From NCBI GenBank assembly GCA_003558575.1, contig PWPY01000181.1, positions 1 to 8,701 of the forward strand: a stretch of DNA of 8,701 nt. The letters run 5' to 3'. A model generated the notes under the pieces. That model made no database searches, had not been told where the DNA came from, and saw only the letters and a list, made by a program, of their open reading frames with translations. Positions within the stretch are counted from its first letter, which is position 1. The number at the start of each line of letters is the position of its first letter. The stretch is from Desulfonatronovibrio sp. Lineage in GTDB: Bacteria > Desulfobacterota > Desulfovibrionia > Desulfovibrionales > Desulfonatronovibrionaceae. Below are positions 6,843 to 8,701 of the stretch, piece after piece. The position numbers and the translations under genes are program-made.

Positions 6843-6964
6843 GTTGTTCAAAAATTCCAAGTGCAAGGAGCAAAAAAAGTTCAAGGTCGCGGCGTATCTA
6901 TGCATACGTAAGAGTTTGAACTTTTTGTAGCGACACAGCAATTGGGAGATTTTCAACAACCTGC
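6839..6964. repeat. Large imperfect palindrome, MITE/REP-like element
   Basis: The two ends are inverted copies: GCAGGTTGTT at 6839-6848 and AACAACCTGC at 6955-6964. Inside them, AAAAAGTTCAA (6874-6884) pairs with TTGAACTTTTT (6916-6926). At the centre CGTAT (6893-6897) pairs with ATACG (6904-6908) around a 6-nt loop. All three pairs share a centre near 6900-6902, so the unit can fold into one long hairpin with mismatched stretches. There is no reading frame or transposase, so it would be a non-autonomous element. From memory, similar GTTGAAAAAGTCC-bordered palindromes with a TATCTATGCATACG-like centre are scattered in Desulfobacterota genomes; this was not checked here. Confidence 0.75.
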
Positions 6965-7083
6965 TAAACTCTTAACTTGGACTGAAAGCATTTAACACTG
7001 GACAGAGACTGGTCTCAATAGTACCAGAAACTTTAACTGTTTTAATCCGCTTAATAAACCTAATTATGTTAGTCCAAGCATTA

Positions 7084-7124
7084 GAGAATGTCAATAATAA
7101 CTATCCATCATGGCAGACATTCTC
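7084..7124. promoter_or_regulatory. Perfect 9-bp inverted repeat upstream of the mobB-like gene
   Basis: GAGAATGTC (7084-7092) and GACATTCTC (7116-7124) are exact inverted partners separated by 23 bp, ending 43 bp before the ATG at 7168. The spacing between arm centres is 32 bp, about three helical turns, which suits a two-site operator. It could also be a 5' leader hairpin. No poly-T follows immediately, so it is not a classic terminator. Confidence 0.4.
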
Positions 7125-7167
7125 CCGCTAATTTTTATCATCCCAAACCACTTGTGTGAGAGTTGAA

Positions 7168-7869
7168 ATGAATAAGGCTTTATCAATCATCGGCTATAAG
7201 AAAAGCGGAAAAACCACCCTCATGCTGGAGTTGATCCACGAATTAAAACAAAGACAGATCAAGGTTTCTTCAGCCAAATTTTCCCATCACTCCTTAGACA
7301 AAGAAAAAACGGACAGCGCCAGAATAGGGGCCGTATCTAAGGACATGGCGACTCTTACTGAACATGAAACCATGTTTCTCTGGAACGAAAAAAAATATCT
7401 TCCAGATCTTTTGCCCCTTATGCAGGGAGAAGTGCTTCTTACTGAAGGTGGAAAAAATCTGGGATGGCTTCCCAGGATAGTTATTCTCAGAGACCCTTCA
7501 GAACTGAAGGAACTTGATAATGGACTGACTCTTGCTACATGGGGCAAGATCAAGACCGACCATCTGCCTCATGTTGATAATATAAAAGATCTTGCAGACC
7601 TGGTCTTGTCTAAGGGCTTTATACTTCCAGGCCTTGACTGCGGGTCTTGTGGACATGAAACCTGCAGGGAGTTGGCAGAAAAGATTGTGTCCGGCAAGGT
7701 TGCCCAGACATCCTGCTTGGCCAGAAAATCAAGCATGGAAATTCAAATTAACGGTCAGCCCCTGGGCATGAATCCTTTTGTGGAACGTGTAATCTGCAAG
7801 TCCATCCAGGGGATGCTCTCTGAACTCAAGGGCTACTCACCCGGCAAGGTAGAGATCAAGATAGGCTAA
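7168..7869 (+). CDS. MobB-like P-loop protein with C-terminal four-cysteine Fe-S domain
   Basis: The N-terminal half (about 1-150 of 233 residues) resembles MobB, the GTP-binding helper in molybdopterin-guanine dinucleotide cofactor synthesis. It has Walker A GYKKSGKTT (9-17), then a MobB-type stretch SAKFSHHSLDKEKTDSARIG (35-54), and LLTEGGK (90-96) in the Walker B region. Residues 158-183 then give CGSCGHETC with a last cysteine at 183 (C158, C161, C166, C183; spacing C-x2-C-x4-C-x16-C). This is the pattern of the Fe-S domain found in RnfB-like proteins and predicts a [4Fe-4S] cluster. I do not recognise the last ~50 residues. The ATG at 7168 is preferred over a GTG four codons earlier: it starts directly before the first strand, and GTGAGAG upstream can act as its ribosome binding site. 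No molybdoenzyme or moa/moe gene is in view, so its client is unknown. galE follows 32 nt later. Confidence 0.82.
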   Translation: MNKALSIIGYKKSGKTTLMLELIHELKQRQIKVSSAKFSHHSLDKEKTDSARIGAVSKDMATLTEHETMFLWNEKKYLPDLLPLMQGEVLLTEGGKNLGWLPRIVILRDPSELKELDNGLTLATWGKIKTDHLPHVDNIKDLADLVLSKGFILPGLDCGSCGHETCRELAEKIVSGKVAQTSCLARKSSMEIQINGQPLGMNPFVERVICKSIQGMLSELKGYSPGKVEIKIG

Positions 7870-7901
7870 ACAACATAAAGCAGACATCTTCCGGAAAACA
7901 T

Positions 7902-8701
7902 ATGAATCAAAACAAAAACATACTGGTCACAGGCGGAGCCGGATATATTGGCAGCCATACCTGTAAAGAACTCAAAAATAGCGGTTACACCCCAATAACT
8001 TTGGACAATATGGTCTATGGCCATGAATGGGCAGTAAAATGGGGTCCTCTTGTCAAAGGAGATATCAATAATCCGAAAATTCTGGATAAAATATTTGCAG
8101 ATTTCAAACCCAGGGCTGTAATCCACTTTGCCGCTTTTGCCTATGTAGGAGAATCAGTAACGAATCCGGCAAAATATTATCGCAACAACGTCGCGGGCAG
8201 CCTTGCCCTTCTTGAAGCCATGCAAAAACATGACTGCAGACATGTCGTCTTTTCCAGCACATGCGCAACTTACGGTAATCCTTTGGAAGTTCCCATTCCT
8301 GAAAATCATCCCCAATCGCCCATAAATCCTTACGGTCAAAGTAAACTTATGATTGAACAAATCATGAAGGACTTTGACACTGCATACGGTATTAAAAACA
8401 TCTCGCTGCGTTATTTCAATGCTGCAGGGGCTGACCCTGAATGTCTGGTGGGAGAAGATCACGATCCTGAAACCCATCTCATTCCCCTGGCTATCATGGC
8501 GGCGCTTAAACTTAAGAAAAAACTCAGCATCTTTGGTCACGATTACCCTACTGCTGATGGAACTGCAGTCAGAGATTACATACATGTAACCGATCTTTCC
8601 AGAGCCCATATCCTGGCCCTTGAATACATGCAGGCTCACAACAAAAGCGACTTCTTCAACCTGGGTACGGGCCATGGTCATAGTGTACAGAATGTAGTCG
8701 A
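7902..8701 (+). CDS. galE: UDP-glucose 4-epimerase, 3' end cut by window
   Basis: This NAD-dependent enzyme interconverts UDP-glucose and UDP-galactose, supplying galactose units for surface polysaccharides and the Leloir pathway. The visible 266 residues contain the Rossmann signature VTGGAGYIGSH (9-19). SSTCATYG (118-125) follows, in which T120 takes the place of E. coli S124. NPYGQSK (142-148) carries catalytic Y144 and K148. RYFNAAG (170-176) and DYPTADGTAVRDYIHVTDL (214-232) complete the extended-SDR GalE pattern. Compared with about 338 residues for E. coli GalE, roughly 70 C-terminal residues are missing beyond the window. The ATG follows the mobB-like gene after 32 nt with a weak GGA upstream and no terminator between them, so the two may share a transcript, though no functional link is obvious. 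Confidence 0.96.
   Translation, partial: MNQNKNILVTGGAGYIGSHTCKELKNSGYTPITLDNMVYGHEWAVKWGPLVKGDINNPKILDKIFADFKPRAVIHFAAFAYVGESVTNPAKYYRNNVAGSLALLEAMQKHDCRHVVFSSTCATYGNPLEVPIPENHPQSPINPYGQSKLMIEQIMKDFDTAYGIKNISLRYFNAAGADPECLVGEDHDPETHLIPLAIMAALKLKKKLSIFGHDYPTADGTAVRDYIHVTDLSRAHILALEYMQAHNKSDFFNLGTGHGHSVQNVV

Larger units (their letters stand above)
6705..7167. other. Divergent intergenic region between hisS and the mobB-like gene
   Basis: These 463 bases hold no credible protein gene or tRNA. They carry two direct 25-bp repeats (6730 and 6818), a ~126-bp imperfect palindrome (6839-6964), and a perfect 9-bp inverted repeat (7084-7124). A smaller inverted repeat, TCCAA-(6 nt)-TTGGA, lies at 6765-6780. 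CTTGGACT (6976-6983) and AGTCCAAG (7071-7078) are perfect inverted partners 87 bp apart. Both flanking transcription units must start here or be read through from outside, but every -35/-10 pair I tested was weak, so no promoter is called. Confidence 0.8.

Noticed and set aside
6839..6964. Possible tRNA or structured ncRNA gene
   Set aside because: The fold is one long hairpin, with no cloverleaf or conserved tRNA arm sequences; a repeat element explains it more simply.
7156..7167. GTG at 7156 as the start of the mobB-like gene
   Set aside because: It would add only MRVE, and its bases form the likely ribosome binding site (GTGAGAG) of the ATG at 7168, which begins right before the first beta strand.
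8154..8681. Open frame of 175 codons on the minus strand
   Set aside because: It is antisense to the conserved part of galE and shows no family motif.

Overview
The window looks like ordinary chromosome from a Gram-negative, probably sulfate-reducing bacterium of the Desulfobacterota (Desulfovibrionales-like). That is inferred from the gene order hisS-aspS-def-fmt-DUF116-rsmB, the tRNA-synthetase types, and a MobB protein carrying a C-terminal iron-sulfur motif. No species can be named from the sequence alone. Base composition looks moderate to slightly AT-rich throughout, with no obvious foreign block.

Layout. From about 6704 down to the left edge, all genes lie on the minus strand in one translation-related run: hisS (6704-5421), aspS (5420-3615, touching hisS with no gap), def (3612-3103, 2 nt after aspS), fmt (3127-2177, overlapping def by 25 nt), a two-helix membrane DUF116 protein (1961-1161), and rsmB (1089 to beyond position 1, cut by the window). 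The first four are so tightly packed that translational coupling is likely. A 215-bp gap before the DUF116 gene could hold a secondary promoter. Together these genes charge tRNA-His and tRNA-Asp, formylate initiator Met-tRNA, deformylate new proteins, and methylate 16S rRNA. The DUF116 protein is the only member without a known job.

From 6705 to 7167 lies a gene-free divergent region. It contains two direct copies of a 25-bp repeat that starts TGTTGAAAAAGTCC, a ~126-bp imperfect palindrome resembling a non-autonomous mobile (MITE/REP-like) element, and a perfect 9-bp inverted repeat just upstream of the next gene. The same TGTTGAAAAA core, as a one-mismatch copy, sits directly upstream of rsmB, about 5.7 kb away.

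The right-hand part is on the plus strand: a MobB-like P-loop protein with a C-terminal four-cysteine Fe-S motif (7168-7869), then galE, UDP-glucose 4-epimerase (7902 to beyond the right edge), 32 nt downstream and probably cotranscribed.

No CRISPR array, rRNA, tRNA, transposase or phage gene is visible. I see no convincing new defence or mobile system. The most interesting items are the palindromic repeat family, the MobB/Fe-S fusion, and the AspRS residue suggesting indirect Asn-tRNA synthesis.
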